Positions 45,026-54,282 of a stretch of 64,000 nucleotides of DNA are shown in pieces. Source of the stretch: Bradyrhizobium ottawaense. GTDB taxonomy: Bacteria; Pseudomonadota; Alphaproteobacteria; Rhizobiales; Xanthobacteraceae. The DNA lies in the NCBI RefSeq assembly GCF_002278135.3, contig NZ_CP029425.2, forward strand, positions 2,518,001 through 2,582,000. The letters are read 5' to 3'. Every line of letters starts with the position of its first letter. The first letter of the stretch is position 1. The position numbers were made by a program, and so were the translations under genes. The notes beneath the pieces were generated by a model, which did not search any database, was not told the origin of the DNA, and saw only the letters and a program-made list of their open reading frames with translations.

Positions 45026-45532
45026 ATGAGTTGGATTGCTCCCACAGCCTCGATCCTGGAAATCCTGTTGTTGCTCTATGTCGCAACGATGGACGTTGCG
45101 ACGCGCTTGATCCGAAACGAATTTTGTCTTGCGCTGGCGCTGCTCGGGATCGCCGGTCAATTGCCCAGCCCGATTCAAGTCGCTGTGTCGCTGATCACAG
45201 CCGGGATCCTCTTTCTGCTGCTTTTTGTCCTGTACGCGCGCGGAGGAATTGGTGGCGGCGATGTCAAGCTGCTGGTTGCCCTGGCGGTTGGTCTCCCGCC
45301 GAGCGGCGTGATGCAGTTGCTGACCGTCACCGTGCTGGCCGGCGGCGTCCTTGCCTTGGTGCATCTGATGATGCGTCACCTGCCATATCCCAGACTGGCA
45401 CCCGCCGGATCGTCGCTCGCGCGCCGGATCTACGCGATCGAGCGGTGGCGCCATTTGCGACACGCCCCGCTGCCTTACGGAGCCGCTATCGCCTGCGGCG
45501 GTATCTGGACCATTTTGAGCAAAGGATCGTGA
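45026..45532 (+). CDS. cpaA: Prepilin peptidase (A24A)
   Basis: A 168-residue polytopic membrane protein. The two catalytic aspartates appear in TMDVATRLIRN (about residues 22-32) and GGIGGGDVKLLVAL. It lacks the N-terminal methyltransferase domain of PilD, as usual for CpaA/TadV. It cleaves the Flp leader. The ATG at 45026 is chosen; GTG 45017 is in frame. Confidence 0.9.
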   Translation: MSWIAPTASILEILLLLYVATMDVATRLIRNEFCLALALLGIAGQLPSPIQVAVSLITAGILFLLLFVLYARGGIGGGDVKLLVALAVGLPPSGVMQLLTVTVLAGGVLALVHLMMRHLPYPRLAPAGSSLARRIYAIERWRHLRHAPLPYGAAIACGGIWTILSKGS

Positions 45533-45533
45533 A

Positions 45534-46499
45534 ATGTCATCCGCGCTGCGTCTGTCGATCATCGTGGTGCTTTTGCTTGCAACCACAGCGTTCGGACTGA
45601 TCGCCTACAGCATGAACCTGCCGAAGGCGCAGCCTCCGGTCCCAGTACAGGTGACGGAGGCGCCCCTCGCGCCGGCGGCGCCGGCGACCGCCGGATACTT
45701 CGTCGCGGCACGGCCATTGCCGAGGGGGACGTTGGCCCGCGAAGAGGATTTCGCCGTCCGCTCGGTGCCGCCGGAGCGCGTTCCCCAAGGGGCTATCCTT
45801 GAAACCCCCGAGTCCAAGGCCGGACTTGCCGGTTCACTCATCCGCAACTTCGTCGAAGCGGGCAGTCCCGTTACGTTGCAGGATATCCTGCGTCCGCGGG
45901 ATCGGGGTTTCCTCGCCAGTGTCCTGGCGCCAGACAGCCGTGCCATCAGCATCAAGGTTGACGAGGAGGCCGGTGTCTCGGGTCTCATCAGGCCAGGCGA
46001 TCACGTGGACGTCGTGTTGACCCAGGTCTTCGAGAAAGTCGATACCGCGCGCCGCGCCCTCAGCGAAACCGTTCTGCGTAACGTTCGAGTCATCGCGATT
46101 GATCAGGAGATCGTGCAGGGCGCGCGACCCATCAGCGGGATGGCAGGTAAGCAAACGCAGACCGTGTCACTGGAGCTTACGCAGGTGCAGGTCAAGAAAG
46201 TCACCGTCGCAAAGCAACTCGGGACGCTCTCGTTCGCCGTACGCGCAGCAGTCGATCAGTGGGACAAGGCAGACACCGGCGCGATGTCGAGCTGTGACGT
46301 GTCGCCAGAACTTGCCCGCCAGTATGCAATTTCCGCACAGAGAACGGCAGTGTTCGTTCATTCAGGCGGTGAGGTCAAGCAATACACGGTCAGGAAGCAA
46401 GAGGAAGACGCTCTCGTCAGCTGCGACGGTGCATCGGAAGCCGTGCGCCCGACTGCGACGGCGGCGGGTTACGATAACAGGTTGTCGGAGAAACGTTGA
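45534..46499 (+). CDS. cpaB: Flp pilus assembly protein CpaB
   Basis: 321 residues with an N-terminal membrane anchor (LSIIVVLLLATTAFGLIAYS) and an SAF domain (YFVAARPLPRGTLAREEDFA, about 53-72). The RcpC/CpaB core has VLAPDSRAISIKVDEEAGVSGLIRPGDHVDV. It stabilises the secretin in the periplasm. It starts next to the cpaA stop and ends TGATG with cpaE. Confidence 0.92.
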   Translation: MSSALRLSIIVVLLLATTAFGLIAYSMNLPKAQPPVPVQVTEAPLAPAAPATAGYFVAARPLPRGTLAREEDFAVRSVPPERVPQGAILETPESKAGLAGSLIRNFVEAGSPVTLQDILRPRDRGFLASVLAPDSRAISIKVDEEAGVSGLIRPGDHVDVVLTQVFEKVDTARRALSETVLRNVRVIAIDQEIVQGARPISGMAGKQTQTVSLELTQVQVKKVTVAKQLGTLSFAVRAAVDQWDKADTGAMSSCDVSPELARQYAISAQRTAVFVHSGGEVKQYTVRKQEEDALVSCDGASEAVRPTATAAGYDNRLSEKR

Positions 46500-47704
46500 T
46501 GAGCATCGCCATAGCCACTCCGCCTGAAGAAACGACGTCAATCGTTACGCGTAACCGCATCGTCGGTTTCGTAAACGATGAGCTCAGCGCTGCGGCGTTG
46601 CGCAAGGGGCTCGAAGGCGCCAATCTCTCGATCAGACGCGGCACGATCCGCAATGCCATACGGATGCTCGAAACCGACACGGATCTGTTCGCGCTGGTGG
46701 TAGACATCAGTGGCGTCGATGATCCCTTTACTGAACTGGAAAGGCTGGCCGGCGTCTGTCCACCCGATGTCCGCGTAGCCGTGATCGGCGACAACAGGGA
46801 GATCACGTTCTACCGTGAGCTCCTGGAGCTTGGCTTGACCGAGTATCTGCCGCGGCCGCTCACGCGCGATCTGGTGCTGGACAAGCTGCGCCCCAAGCTT
46901 CTCGGCGACGTCGCAGCCAACCAGATCGATCGTGGCGGGCACGTGGTCTCGATCTGCGGGGCGCAGGGCGGCGCCGGCGCCACGAGCATTGCGATCAATC
47001 TGGCGCTGCAACTTGCCGAGACGACCAAGGCCAAGGTGGCGCTGCTTGATCTTCATCTGCAGGGCGGCGAGGCCGCCGTGATGTTGGGTGTTCGTCCCGG
47101 GCCAGGGCTGCGTATCGCTCTGGAAAATCCGATGCGGGCGGACACACTCTTCCTCGAGCGCGCGGCAATCGAAGTCAACGAAAGGGTTTGCCTGGTCTCG
47201 GCCGACGAGGACCTCGATGCGCAGCTTGAAATTACGGAGGCTGGCGTACGACACGTGCTTGGTCTGCTGCGTCAACGGTTCAACTACATCGTGGTCGATG
47301 TACCCGTCCCGTTTCCGCCGTCGATCTATCCCGTGATTGCGCTTTCCCGTCATGTGATGGTGCTGCTCGAATCCGAGGTGACCGGACTTCGCAATGCCCA
47401 TGCGCTACGCACCGCCGTGATCAACATCGCGGGCAAGGACCGGGTCTTTACCTTGCTCAACCGGGCCGGTCGTCCCGGGGGCCTTCCGAGGGCGGCGGTT
47501 GTCAAGGCGTTGGGTGCAGAGCCCGACATCGTCGTTCCCGATCTCGGCAAGGGCATGACTGAGGCGCTCAATCTCGGAATTCCAGCTCTGAAGCACGTCA
47601 GGAAATTGCGGCGTCACCTGGCGCCGATCGTACGGGAGATCAGCGGTGTCGCTGCCGAGCGGGTTAGCTGGTGGAGGAGGGTGCTCACAGCACATCTGCG
47701 ATGA
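46499..47704 (+). CDS. cpaE: Pilus assembly ATPase CpaE/TadZ
   Basis: 401 residues. A receiver-like N-terminal domain (about 15-125) is followed by a MinD/ParA-type ATPase with deviant Walker A GAQGGAGATS (about 155-164) and LLDLHLQGGEAAVMLG. It places the Tad machine in the cell. ATG 46499 overlaps the cpaB stop; its own stop overlaps cpaF as ATGA. Confidence 0.92.
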   Translation: MSIAIATPPEETTSIVTRNRIVGFVNDELSAAALRKGLEGANLSIRRGTIRNAIRMLETDTDLFALVVDISGVDDPFTELERLAGVCPPDVRVAVIGDNREITFYRELLELGLTEYLPRPLTRDLVLDKLRPKLLGDVAANQIDRGGHVVSICGAQGGAGATSIAINLALQLAETTKAKVALLDLHLQGGEAAVMLGVRPGPGLRIALENPMRADTLFLERAAIEVNERVCLVSADEDLDAQLEITEAGVRHVLGLLRQRFNYIVVDVPVPFPPSIYPVIALSRHVMVLLESEVTGLRNAHALRTAVINIAGKDRVFTLLNRAGRPGGLPRAAVVKALGAEPDIVVPDLGKGMTEALNLGIPALKHVRKLRRHLAPIVREISGVAAERVSWWRRVLTAHLR

Positions 47705-49119
47705 AGAAGTTTGGTAGGCGCGAAGACGACGCACCAGCTCACGTATTGGCGGCAGGCGTCCCTGCATCTGCGATAGGCTTGCCGTTGCCGTCGGCCGGCG
47801 CGACTGCAGCCGCACCGAACGTGCCGTCACCTGCGCCAAGGCGCGACGAACCTGCGATCCACCAACCCATCATTCCACCTTCGCTGCGTGAACGGGTGAT
47901 TGAGCAGATCGAACCCGCGGTGGCCGCAACCGTCTCGCGGGAGGTTCTCCGGCGGCAGATTGAAGAGATCATCCATCATATTGCCAACCAGGAACGGCTC
48001 GAGCTGTCGGGCCGCGAGCAGCTGCAGCTCGCGGACGAAATTGCCGACGACATGACGGGCTACGGGCCGCTCCGTCCGCTGCTGCTGGACCAGTCGATCA
48101 GCGATATCATGGTGAACGGCCCAAGCAATATCTACGTGGAGCGAAGCGGCAGGCTGGAACGAGTGGCGGTGCGTTTCCGCGACAATGATCACATCGCCTC
48201 CGTCGCTCAGAAGATTGCCGCGCAGGTCGGTCGGCGCGTCGACGAATCCAGTCCGATGGTGGATTGTCGCCTGCTGGATGGCAGCCGGGTCAACATCATC
48301 CTCCCGCCGCTGGCGATCCATAGTCCGTGCATTTCCATCCGCAAATTTCCAAGCCGTCGTTTGGACATCGCCGGATTGATCGAAAACGGCTCGATGACCC
48401 CGGCCATCGGACAATTGCTGGAGATCGCCGCCCGCTCGCGGCTCAATGTTCTGGTCTCCGGCGGCACCGGATCCGGCAAGACGACGCTCCTGAACGCGAT
48501 GAGTCAGTTCATCGATCACACCGAACGTATTGTCACGATCGAGGACGCGGCGGAGCTGCAGCTTCAGCAGCCCCACGTGATCAGCCTGGAGACCCGGCCT
48601 CCCAGCCTCGAAGGCACAGGGCAGGTGACACAACGCGATCTGCTGGTGAATGCCCTGCGCATGCGTCCCGACCGGATCGTCGTCGGCGAGGTGCGCAGTT
48701 CCGAAGCATTCGACATGCTGCAGGCGATGAACACCGGCCATGATGGTTCGATCTCCACGGTACACGCGAATAGTACCCGGGATGCCCTGACTCGCATCGA
48801 AAACATGGTGCAGATGGGACAGGTCAATCTACCGTCGCGCGCCATTCGAAGTCAGATCGTCGCTGCGCTGGATCTCATTGTGCAGGTCGAACGCATGCGG
48901 GACGGACAGCGCCGCATCGTTCAGATCAGCGAGGTGATCGGCCTTGAAGGGGAGGTGATCACCACCAATGACATCGCAGCCTTCGAGTATCAGGAGGAGG
49001 ATGTGAACGGGCGGATATCGGGCAGCTACAAGTCCAACCTTGCAACCCCGAAGTTCAAGAGCCGGCTTGTCTATTTCGGGCTGGATGGTGCTTGGGCCGA
49101 GGCCATGAGGCAAATATGA
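47701..49119 (+). CDS. cpaF: Secretion ATPase CpaF/TadA
   Basis: 472 residues. The N-terminal region has helical RREI-like turns and the family block DDMTGYGPLRPLL. Walker A is GGTGSGKTT (about 258-266), followed by the Asp box EDAAELQL. The Walker B/His boxes come next (RPDRIVVGEVRSSEAFDMLQ; TGHDGSISTVHANS). It powers pilus extension and retraction. Both ends overlap neighbours by ATGA. Confidence 0.95.
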   Translation: MKKFGRREDDAPAHVLAAGVPASAIGLPLPSAGATAAAPNVPSPAPRRDEPAIHQPIIPPSLRERVIEQIEPAVAATVSREVLRRQIEEIIHHIANQERLELSGREQLQLADEIADDMTGYGPLRPLLLDQSISDIMVNGPSNIYVERSGRLERVAVRFRDNDHIASVAQKIAAQVGRRVDESSPMVDCRLLDGSRVNIILPPLAIHSPCISIRKFPSRRLDIAGLIENGSMTPAIGQLLEIAARSRLNVLVSGGTGSGKTTLLNAMSQFIDHTERIVTIEDAAELQLQQPHVISLETRPPSLEGTGQVTQRDLLVNALRMRPDRIVVGEVRSSEAFDMLQAMNTGHDGSISTVHANSTRDALTRIENMVQMGQVNLPSRAIRSQIVAALDLIVQVERMRDGQRRIVQISEVIGLEGEVITTNDIAAFEYQEEDVNGRISGSYKSNLATPKFKSRLVYFGLDGAWAEAMRQI

Positions 49120-50048
49120 CGCTGGAGTCCGTGATCGTCACTGTTCTGGCGCTCGCGATGTGCGCAGCAGCCGTTTCGTTGTGGCTCGACGCTCGGGAAA
49201 GACGCATCAATCGTCGGTTGGCGGTTGCTTTGCCAACGTCGCATCCGGCTAACCTGCCATCCATTCGCCGCTTGGAGGCCGGGTCTCAGGATCAGTTTCT
49301 CAATCGGCTGTCCAACTACAATCCCGATATACCTTACGTGTTGCGTCCCGCCTACGTGCTGCTTGCCGGTGCATTCGGAGCAGCGGCGATCCTCTATGCG
49401 AACAGCCAGCTGGGATATTCCATCGTCTACGCGTCCATTGTCGCGGCAATCGCGGCCCTCATTGTGATACGAGGCCTGTTCGGATGGCAGCAACGTCGCT
49501 TCGCTCTTCAGCTTTTTCGACAGCTGCCTGATGCGATCCAGCTGGTGACAAGTACCGTGCGATCGGGTCTGCCTGTGCACGAGGCATTTCGTGCCCTCGC
49601 GCGGGATATGCCGCAGCCAACGGCCGGGCAGTTTGCCATCGTATGCAGCGAAGTGAATCTGGGAAGACCTGCAGAGGAAGCGGTCCAAGCTGTCTATCGG
49701 CGAACGCAGGTGGCAGAGTATGCGATCTTTGCGGTGACACTTGCCGTGCAGTTGAAGTCCGGTGGCAGCCTGGCCGAGACCTTGCAGAACCTGGGAGACA
49801 CTGTCAGGCAACGTGTTGCGCTGGCTGCCCGCGCCAAGGCGCTGGCAGGAGAGGTGATCTTTTCCTCACGGGCGCTGACAGTCTCGCCCTTGATCGCAGG
49901 TGGGGTCCTGTACGCAGCCAATCCGCAAACGGTCGATCTGTTGTTCACCGATCCGGTTGGAAACAAGCTGCTGGCTTACGCAGTCCTTTCGGTGCTTGTC
50001 GGAGCCCTGGTGATAAGCTGGATGGTCAGAAGGGAAACAGAACTATGA
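49116..50048 (+). CDS. tadB: Tad inner-membrane platform protein TadB
   Basis: 310 residues. Membrane helices lie at the N terminus, near residues 80-125 and at the C terminus. The central T2SSF domain has ALQLFRQLPDAIQLVTSTVR and GLPVHEAFRALARDMP. It pairs with TadC as the inner-membrane platform. Coupled by ATGA on both sides. Confidence 0.92.
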   Translation: MTLESVIVTVLALAMCAAAVSLWLDARERRINRRLAVALPTSHPANLPSIRRLEAGSQDQFLNRLSNYNPDIPYVLRPAYVLLAGAFGAAAILYANSQLGYSIVYASIVAAIAALIVIRGLFGWQQRRFALQLFRQLPDAIQLVTSTVRSGLPVHEAFRALARDMPQPTAGQFAIVCSEVNLGRPAEEAVQAVYRRTQVAEYAIFAVTLAVQLKSGGSLAETLQNLGDTVRQRVALAARAKALAGEVIFSSRALTVSPLIAGGVLYAANPQTVDLLFTDPVGNKLLAYAVLSVLVGALVISWMVRRETEL

Positions 50049-50953
50049 CTTCTGGTCTCAGTCTGGTGGCCCTTGCAGTCGTGGCTGCGACTGCGTCCTG
50101 CATGTTGATCATCCGCGAAATACACATTCGTACATTGGACGCCCGGGTATCAAACGCCGTGATGGGCGTTGCTGGCCGGTCTGCGCCCTTCCAGGACGTG
50201 ACCGGTTGGTTTTCGTCACTCGGCATGCGCTACCGTCGCTTCTATGCCGAGGAAAATCTGGATCAGCTACGAACCATCCTTCAATCGTCGGGTTTCAATC
50301 ATCATCGAGCCTTGCCGACCTGGATCGGTGTCAAAGCCGTCAGCATGGCGCTATGCCCGATCATCGCCGGGGGTGCCGCTCAGCTTCTCGGGAAGCCGCT
50401 GCTTGATGTACTGGTCTTCACACTTATTGGCGTGGCGATCGGAATTTTAGCGCCGCGATTGATACTGGCGGTGCTGAAGCGGCGGTTTGATGCCGCCATT
50501 CGACTGGGCACGCCGGACATGATCGATTTGCTGGTTGTGTGCAGCGAATCGGGAATGGGACTGGAAAGCGGGCTCGCACGCGTAGCGCAAGAAATGCAAG
50601 AAACCAATCCCGCCATAGCCAGGGTCATGAGCGGACTTCTTGATGATCTCCGGATCCTGCCAAGCCGCAGCGACGCATTCGAGAAACTGGGAGCTACATC
50701 GGATGGGCTTCGCCGATTCGGAATCATGGTCGGCCAAAGCCTGCAATACGGAACTCCGGTGGGCCAGGCGCTGCGGAGTATCGCTGTCGACCTCCGGCGC
50801 GAACGAATTACCAAGCTTGAAGAAAGAGCACACAAGTTGGGCGCCAAGCTGACCATTCCGATGGTCTTGTTCCTGCTTCCAGCCATGTTCGTCATTTTGG
50901 GAGGAAGTCCCATTCTGCATCTCGTGCGTTCGTTCGCCAGCTTCGGTAAGTAG
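50045..50953 (+). CDS. tadC: Tad inner-membrane platform protein TadC
   Basis: 302 residues with the T2SSF domain (IRLGTPDMIDLLVVCSESGM, GLESGLARVAQEMQ) and C-terminal helix LTIPMVLFLLPAMFVILGG. The start ATG 50045 overlaps the tadB stop. It ends 2 bp before the methyltransferase gene. Confidence 0.92.
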   Translation: MTSGLSLVALAVVAATASCMLIIREIHIRTLDARVSNAVMGVAGRSAPFQDVTGWFSSLGMRYRRFYAEENLDQLRTILQSSGFNHHRALPTWIGVKAVSMALCPIIAGGAAQLLGKPLLDVLVFTLIGVAIGILAPRLILAVLKRRFDAAIRLGTPDMIDLLVVCSESGMGLESGLARVAQEMQETNPAIARVMSGLLDDLRILPSRSDAFEKLGATSDGLRRFGIMVGQSLQYGTPVGQALRSIAVDLRRERITKLEERAHKLGAKLTIPMVLFLLPAMFVILGGSPILHLVRSFASFGK

Positions 50954-50955
50954 CC

Positions 50956-51603
50956 ATGAGCACGATTGCCCTGTCGAAAACGTCCTCTTACGATCGAACA
51001 ATGCAACTGTTCGGCGGCATGTGGTTCATGTTGCTGGCGCTTGGCGTGGCCATCAAGATCGGATCATCGGCTCATGATCCTTGGCCGTCGCTCCTGTCAA
51101 GTGTTTGCCTCGCTGTCTTCTACGTGCTCCTGGCGCTGTTGATCGTCACGCGGCCCCCGGCGAAGGCGCAAGCGAAGGGCCGTCTCCCAAGGATAGCGGC
51201 GTTCGTCGGCACCTATATGCCGTGGACGATCGCTTTCTTCGGCGAAACCGACAAGGCGTTGCCAAACCTGGCCTCCACTGCGTGCGTGTTGATCGGCATG
51301 ATCATGATGCTGGTCACCATCCGACATCTTGGCAGGTCCTTCAGTCTGGTGCCACAGGCGCGCAACGTGGTGCAAACGGGGCCGTATCGGTGGATCAAGC
51401 ACCCGCTCTACCTCGCGGAAGAAATCGCGGTGCTGGGCGTGGTGCTGAGAAGCCCGACGCCGCTGACAGCGGTGTTGCTCGTCTTGCATATCGGCATCCA
51501 GGTTTGCCGGATTCATTACGAAGAGGACCTGCTTCGGCGCAACTGCCCTGAATATTCCGCTTACGAAGCATCGCGCTGGAGAGTGATCCCTTACGTTTGG
51601 TGA
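50956..51603 (+). CDS. ICMT-like integral membrane methyltransferase
   Basis: 215 residues with about five transmembrane helices. The C-terminal half has TGPYRWIKHPLYLAEE (about residues 136-151) and HYEEDLLRRNCPEYSAYEAS, the SAM-binding signature of isoprenylcysteine carboxyl methyltransferase/phospholipid methyltransferase relatives. It lies inside the Tad operon, 2 bp after tadC and 51 bp before the TadE-like gene. The substrate is unknown: prenylated proteins are not expected in bacteria, so a lipid or a pilus component is possible (inference). Confidence 0.85.
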   Translation: MSTIALSKTSSYDRTMQLFGGMWFMLLALGVAIKIGSSAHDPWPSLLSSVCLAVFYVLLALLIVTRPPAKAQAKGRLPRIAAFVGTYMPWTIAFFGETDKALPNLASTACVLIGMIMMLVTIRHLGRSFSLVPQARNVVQTGPYRWIKHPLYLAEEIAVLGVVLRSPTPLTAVLLVLHIGIQVCRIHYEEDLLRRNCPEYSAYEASRWRVIPYVW

Positions 51604-51654
51604 GTGCTGTTCCGGTCGACGACCGGAAGGGTGAGTATTGGTCGAGGTCAACTC

Positions 51655-52086
51655 ATGAGCCGCAAGAAGTCGTTCATCGGGGATCAAGGCGGCGCCGTCG
51701 CGTTTGAGACATTGATCGTCTACCCAGTTTTGGTGGCGTTCCTGCTCATGCCGCTCGCCGACCTGGCTGCTGCGGGATTCCAGTTTATCTCAGCGTGGAG
51801 CGCATTGCGCTCCTTCGGGCAGTATGTGCAGTACGCCAATCCGCTCGCCCCTGACGGCACGGTGAGCTGGAAGACAGGGCTACAGACGACAGTCGCTGGT
51901 CATGCGATCAGCAACCTTCAGGTTTTGTGCGGAGACGCAGGGGCCACCTGTTCGCCAGGCAATCTAGCTTCTCCCAAGTACATTACATTCTCGACAACCA
52001 TCACCTTGGCTCCAATTGTCTGGAGAGGGGTGCTGTGTCCCACCACCTGTACCTACACGCTGCCTTACTCAGAACGCTTCCAGTAG
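51655..52086 (+). CDS. TadE-like minor pilin
   Basis: 143 residues. GDQGGAVAFETLIVYPVLVA is the pseudopilin-type start, with a Gly before the hydrophobic helix and a Glu at +5 or so. A soluble domain with four cysteines (LCGDAGATC; LCPTTC) follows. ATG 51655 has GAGG upstream. Confidence 0.8.
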   Translation: MSRKKSFIGDQGGAVAFETLIVYPVLVAFLLMPLADLAAAGFQFISAWSALRSFGQYVQYANPLAPDGTVSWKTGLQTTVAGHAISNLQVLCGDAGATCSPGNLASPKYITFSTTITLAPIVWRGVLCPTTCTYTLPYSERFQ

Positions 52087-52095
52087 GGGGCTTAA

Positions 52096-53433
52096 ATGCG
52101 TAGTCTACTCCGTTCCCAACGAGGCTCCGTCGCATTCGCAACAGTCATCGCTCTCGTGCCGCTCATCGGAGTAGTTGCACTCGGGGCGGAGGCCGGATCG
52201 TGGTACGTCACCCGCCAGCATGCGCAGAACGCCGCCGACTCGGCGGCCTATTCGGGCGCATTGCGGCTTTCATGTACGATGGCCGGTGCGGCCTGCGACA
52301 CGCAGTCCGTGGATTATCGCGGCAAGGAATTCGCGGCACAGAACGGGTTTTGCAACTCAAGTCCCAACGACGCTACCGGCTATCCGGGCAGAAACTGTCC
52401 GACGAGCCTACCGACCAGAATCTCGCGGGCCGTGCAGATCGATATCGGCAACTACAATGCCGGCACGTTCACAACGCCACCTGCAGGCACCGGCAATGCC
52501 GTTCGCGCCAGGGTCAGCCAGCAACAACCGGCGTACTTGGCGGCAGTGCTGGGTTTGACCAACATCAACATCCCCGCCCAAGCCATTGCAGTGGTCCAGC
52601 AGCCGACCAAGGCCTGCGTCCTGGCGCTTGGACCTGATTTAGGCGCACTCAAGCTTGCTGGTAACCTCAGCAACAACGGAACTGGCTGCGCCTTGATGTC
52701 GGATACCAGTGTTCAACTTGCCAGCACTCCAACGTTCACCGGCTCGGGATGGGCCGTTTATGGTGTAAGTGGCTGCACCCCCTCAGGCAGCTGCAGTAAT
52801 GTTAGCGTGCCGCACAACTATTTTATGACGTACGCTAGCAATCCGCTCAGCAAACTGGACACCGCATCGTTCAACAGCAGGACGGGCAATACAAATATGC
52901 CATGCACCCTTCAGGCGGACGGGTGGAAGCATTGCGCGCCGAATAGCGCGGGGACTGGAGCTTACGGCAGTTTCACGGTGCAGAACGGCGACAAGTACGT
53001 TTTGGACCCGGGAACATATGTCTTCTACAAAGCAAATATAAAGATGACCGGCGGACAACTGAAAGGCGCAGGCGTAACCCTCGTCTTGCTCGGAGACTCG
53101 CAGCTCACCATCAACGGGGGTACGGCTGATCTCTCCGCACCTGCCACTAACACCTTCTCCTCTGATCTAAATGGCGTCCTGATTGATGATCAGGCCCCGA
53201 GCAAGACCAGCAACAAGGTCACCATAAACGGTGGCGGCCAGGTTAGCCTGGGCGGGGCTATCTACTTTCCCAATGTCGACGTTAGCTGGGCCGGTACGAC
53301 TTCAAGTGCGAATACGACCTGTTCGCAAGTGATCGCCAAAACGATCGACATGAGCGGTGGCGGCTACCTCAGCACGGAAGGCTGTGCGCCGGCCACCATC
53401 GTATACACCCAAGTTGTCGCTTTGGTGCAATGA
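52096..53433 (+). CDS. TadG-like pilus-associated protein
   Basis: 445 residues. N-terminal RSQRGSVAFATVIALVPLIG and a transmembrane helix are followed by YVTRQHAQNAADSAAYSGAL, the TadG/TadE-like motif. A large extracytoplasmic part rich in Ser, Thr, Gly and Asn contains about 12 cysteines and a beta-solenoid-like stretch (about 300-440). No vWA domain with MIDAS is apparent, unlike many TadG proteins. Its stop overlaps the next gene as ATGA. Confidence 0.8.
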   Translation: MRSLLRSQRGSVAFATVIALVPLIGVVALGAEAGSWYVTRQHAQNAADSAAYSGALRLSCTMAGAACDTQSVDYRGKEFAAQNGFCNSSPNDATGYPGRNCPTSLPTRISRAVQIDIGNYNAGTFTTPPAGTGNAVRARVSQQQPAYLAAVLGLTNINIPAQAIAVVQQPTKACVLALGPDLGALKLAGNLSNNGTGCALMSDTSVQLASTPTFTGSGWAVYGVSGCTPSGSCSNVSVPHNYFMTYASNPLSKLDTASFNSRTGNTNMPCTLQADGWKHCAPNSAGTGAYGSFTVQNGDKYVLDPGTYVFYKANIKMTGGQLKGAGVTLVLLGDSQLTINGGTADLSAPATNTFSSDLNGVLIDDQAPSKTSNKVTINGGGQVSLGGAIYFPNVDVSWAGTTSSANTTCSQVIAKTIDMSGGGYLSTEGCAPATIVYTQVVALVQ

Positions 53434-53849
53434 TGAGAAAGCTCGACAATCGCGGTATGGCGCCGTTTGAATTTATCATGGTGTCCGTGGCGCTTTTCAC
53501 GTTGATGTTCGCCATCTTCGATCTTGGGCGCTATGCCATCACGATGCAATCCTTGCGGACGCTCGCGAGTGCCGGCGCCCGTGCGGTCATGATCAGCTGC
53601 TATACGCCTGCCTTGCTTCAAAGCCCGCCGCAGTCGCCGGCCGGCTGCATCGGGGATCCCCTGTCCACCGCCGCCAAGCAGAACGCGGCCCCCTTCCTGT
53701 TTTTTGGAGGTCTCACGCCAACGCTGACCGTGGGTGCCAACAGCAACAGCTTGAGTGTTACAGCTTCCCAGGCAAACTTTAAGATGCTGATGCCCATATG
53801 GGGCACAACGCTCAATGCGCCGATCGCCTCCAACCAGATTCCCTTCTAA
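53430..53849 (+). CDS. TadE/TadF-like minor pilin
   Basis: 139 residues. LDNRGMAPFEFIMVSVALFT is a pseudopilin start with Glu at +5 after Gly, followed by a soluble domain with two cysteines. Overlaps the TadG-like stop. It is the last gene of the first half of the Tad locus. Confidence 0.8.
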   Translation: MMRKLDNRGMAPFEFIMVSVALFTLMFAIFDLGRYAITMQSLRTLASAGARAVMISCYTPALLQSPPQSPAGCIGDPLSTAAKQNAAPFLFFGGLTPTLTVGANSNSLSVTASQANFKMLMPIWGTTLNAPIASNQIPF

Positions 53850-54282
53850 GGCGAATATGGCAGCACGCCTGACATGTTTCGCTCGACAGCTCTTTGTCGC
53901 CGCGGCGTGCGGGCCAGACGCGCGGGTGCGGGATTATTCGGCCAAGCGAATCGCCAAGCGTGCGACCGATTGTCGTTCCATCGCAAGGCCACGACCGGAG
54001 CGCGCGCCAAGAGCGGTCGTGCTGCGGGATAGTTCCCCACAACCAGTGAGAATGATGCGCGCTGGCAACATCGAAGGGTTTTCTTTCTGCTTGCGGCGCT
54101 GCGGTAAGTATCTCGTCTTGCAAGCTGCCTGCATGAAGGAGGATGATCTTGGAAACACGAAGTAACGAATTGTAGTGGGACAGATTGTAAACTCTGCGAC
54201 GTGGTGCGCAGAGGGGACATGTTGAGGACGTCGAGCACGTAGATTTGCGGGGATCTCCGTGGATCGCAGTGGGGGGACTCGG
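53850..54282. other. Gap between the two halves of the Tad locus
   Basis: 433 bp. One open frame (53857-54165) lacks a ribosome site and protein-like composition. A promoter for cpaC may lie in the AT-richer part near 54150-54190, but no clear motif is seen. Confidence 0.5.

Noticed and set aside
53857..54165. Open frame of about 100 codons between TadE/F and cpaC
   Set aside because: No ribosome site, Arg/Cys/Ala-rich composition, no recognisable family; likely non-coding.
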